From contig MESI01000098.1 of assembly GCA_001770935.1 (NCBI GenBank), positions 1 to 45,825 on the forward strand: a stretch of 45,825 nucleotides of DNA, written 5' to 3'. Shown here in pieces: positions 44,381 to 45,825 of the stretch (the stretch's first letter is position 1; every line of letters starts with the position of its first letter). The stretch comes from Burkholderiales bacterium RIFCSPLOWO2_12_FULL_61_40. GTDB taxonomy: Bacteria; Pseudomonadota; Gammaproteobacteria; Burkholderiales; Burkholderiaceae_C. Made by a program: the position numbers and the translations under genes. The notes beneath the pieces were generated by a model, which saw only the letters and a program-made list of their open reading frames with translations, searched no databases and was not told the DNA's origin.

Positions 44381-44884
44381 ATGAAAACTCTCATTCTGAT
44401 TCCCCTTGCCGCCCTGTGGGTCGGGACTGGCGCTGTTGCGCAGGAGCGTATTTACCGTTGCGGTAACGAATACACCAACACGGTTTCCGAGGCGCAGGCC
44501 AAGAATTGCAAACTGGTATCGGGCGGCAACGTTACCGTGGTCCAAGCCCATAAGCCTGTAGCCGCCTCAGGAACCCGCGTTGCTGCGGCGACGCAACCCG
44601 GCCAGCGGGTGGATGCGGGCGACCAGCGGGCCAAGGATTCCGATGCCAAGATGATTCTGGAATCGGAGCTCAAAAAGGCCGAAGCCCGCCAGGCGGAGTT
44701 GCTTAAGGAATACAACAACGGGGAGCCCGAGAAACTCGGGCCCGAAACCCGCAATTTTCAAAAATACCAGGACCGCGTGGCCGAACTCAAGGCCAGTATC
44801 AGCCGCAACGAGAGTGACATTGCCGGTATCCGGCGCGAGTTGGGCCGTGTGTCGTCGGCGTCCAGTGCCTCTGCTGCAAAATAG
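44381..44884 (+). CDS. Small exported coiled-coil protein between glnA and glnL
   Basis: A 167-residue protein. The signal peptide is MKTLILIPLAALWVGTGAVA, cleaved before QERIYRC. A short N-terminal domain with two Cys (YRCGNEYTN ... AKNCKLVSGG) recalls DUF4124-type modules. The rest is a charged helix, probably coiled coil (LKKAEARQAELLKEYNNGEP and VAELKASISRNESDIAG). No function is recognised. It lies after the glnA terminator and ends 5 bases before glnL, so it may be cotranscribed with the nitrogen sensor. ATG 44381 is chosen because it opens the signal peptide. Confidence 0.82.
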   Translation: MKTLILIPLAALWVGTGAVAQERIYRCGNEYTNTVSEAQAKNCKLVSGGNVTVVQAHKPVAASGTRVAAATQPGQRVDAGDQRAKDSDAKMILESELKKAEARQAELLKEYNNGEPEKLGPETRNFQKYQDRVAELKASISRNESDIAGIRRELGRVSSASSASAAK

Positions 44885-44889
44885 CGGGC

Positions 44890-45825
44890 TTGAACACCTC
44901 TCCTCACTCCACTGGCGCCACGGTTGCGGCGCGCTTTCAATCGTTTGACCTGCTGGCCACCTTGGTGGCCGTGGCGCAAACCGACGCAACCGTACTCTTT
45001 TCCAATGCGGCGCTGGAAGATGCACTCGGCATTTCCCGTCGCATGATTGTGGGCTCCTGCCTGGCGGATGTTTTTACCGAGACCCACCAGTTGCAAAGTG
45101 CGCTGGCAGGCATCCAGGACAACGCCTTTGCCACCCTGCGTTATGACGCCTGGCTCAAGCGGGTGGGCGCAGAGCCCATGCCGGTGCATGTCATCGTCAC
45201 CAGCAGCCAGCCTGCGGACGAAATCATTGTGGAAATGGTGCCGCAGGAGCAACAAACCCGCCAGGACCGCGAAGACCGCCTGGCCGAGCAGGCCCAGACC
45301 AACAAGGAACTGATCCGCAACCTGGCCCACGAGATCAAAAATCCGTTGGGCGGCATTCGTGGCGCAGCGCAGTTGCTGGAAATGGAGATGGAGTCGCCCG
45401 AGCTCACCGAATACACCCAGGTCATCATCCGCGAGGCGGACCGCTTGCAAAGCCTGGTGGACCGGCTGTTGGCACCGCACCGACGTCCGCACCTGGTGGG
45501 CGACGTCAATATCCATGAGGTCTGCGAGCGCGTGCGCTCACTGATTTTGGCGGAGTTCCCCAAAGGGCTGCGGGTGGTGCGCGACTACGACACCTCTATT
45601 CCTGAGTTTCGCGGCGACCGTGAGCAACTGATCCAGACCGTGCTGAACATTGCGCACAACGCCTGCCAAGCCCTGTCGGAACGCATTGCGGCAGGCGACG
45701 CCAACCTCACGTTTCGCACCCGCGTATCCCGGCAAATCACTTTCGGCAAACAACGCTACCGGTTGGCATTGGAATTGCATGTGATCGACAACGGACCTGG
45801 TGTGCCAGATTCGATCAAAGACCGC
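44890..45825 (+). CDS. glnL: Nitrogen regulation sensor histidine kinase NtrB/GlnL, partial
   Basis: The first 312 codons; the gene runs off the window. A PAS-like N-terminal domain (FDLLATLVAVAQTDATVLF) precedes the dimerisation/phosphoacceptor helix NLAHEIKNPLGGIRGAAQLL with the H-E-I-K-N-P motif. The ATP-binding domain begins with the N-box LNIAHNACQAL and reaches the G1 box HVIDNGPGVPD. NtrB phosphorylates NtrC when nitrogen is limiting, and NtrC then drives the glnA sigma-54 promoter upstream. The start is TTG at 44890, 5 bases after the previous stop; no earlier ATG is in frame. glnG/ntrC probably follows outside. Confidence 0.93.
   Translation, partial: MNTSPHSTGATVAARFQSFDLLATLVAVAQTDATVLFSNAALEDALGISRRMIVGSCLADVFTETHQLQSALAGIQDNAFATLRYDAWLKRVGAEPMPVHVIVTSSQPADEIIVEMVPQEQQTRQDREDRLAEQAQTNKELIRNLAHEIKNPLGGIRGAAQLLEMEMESPELTEYTQVIIREADRLQSLVDRLLAPHRRPHLVGDVNIHEVCERVRSLILAEFPKGLRVVRDYDTSIPEFRGDREQLIQTVLNIAHNACQALSERIAAGDANLTFRTRVSRQITFGKQRYRLALELHVIDNGPGVPDSIKDR

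Overview
The window looks like a chromosomal segment from a betaproteobacterium of the order Burkholderiales, most likely family Comamonadaceae (Rhodoferax/Polaromonas/Acidovorax relatives). Evidence: the gene order gyrA-serC-pheA-tyrA-aroA/cmk-rpsA-ihfB-lapAB; the aroA-cmk fusion; an ssrA tag reading ANDERFALAA; a phasin of the PHA-granule type; and a short interspersed repeat of a kind I associate with that family. The genus is inference; no rRNA gene is present.

Layout. 1-89: the 3' end (domains V and VI) of a group II intron, ending at the stop codon of a Rieske oxygenase gene (90-1310, minus). 1.4-5.3 kb: a phasin gene, then xseB-ispA-dxs (isoprenoid precursor synthesis). 5.5-16.8 kb: a transport and ion-homeostasis region. 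It holds a TakP-like TRAP binding protein, a KefB/C-type antiporter, a Na+/Ca2+ exchanger, a marR/dapB-like operon divergent from a ClC-uspA operon (with palindromes between them), a putative Na+/H+ antiporter, and the two TRAP membrane subunits. 17.1-20.8 kb: a SNF2 ATPase followed by a SWIM zinc-finger protein with a histone-H1-like tail.

20.8-35.2 kb, all minus: a long housekeeping array read as gyrA, serC, pheA, tyrA, aroA-cmk, rpsA, ihfB, lapA, lapB, hldE1, hldD, comEA-like, crcB. It links DNA topology, Ser/Phe/Tyr/chorismate synthesis, translation and LPS assembly. Many junctions overlap (ATGA, TAATG), which implies translational coupling. 35.5-38.3 kb, plus: ompA-like, ubiG-gph, ssrA (tmRNA) and a 47-codon small ORF. 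38.6-40.1 kb: a REC-DUF3369-HD-GYP regulator. 40.2-42.6 kb: an RsuA-type pseudouridine synthase, an EI24-like membrane protein and a molybdopterin-binding-domain protein. 42.6-45.8 kb: the nitrogen-control locus, with NtrC-type sites and a sigma-54 promoter ahead of glnA, a small exported protein, and glnL/ntrB cut by the window edge.

The most unusual feature is a family of six ~55-60 bp repeats, all in the same orientation. They lie at gene boundaries and inside genes. In aroA, the rsuA-like gene and crcB they are translated as part of the protein. In aroA the copy encodes part of a conserved motif and adds about 11 residues. Other points worth checking are the intron end, the SNF2/SWIM-H1 pair, the operator palindromes at 10.9 kb, Gln at GyrA position 83, and a large hairpin in the rpsA leader. 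I found no CRISPR array, prophage, complete IS element, tRNA or rRNA gene.
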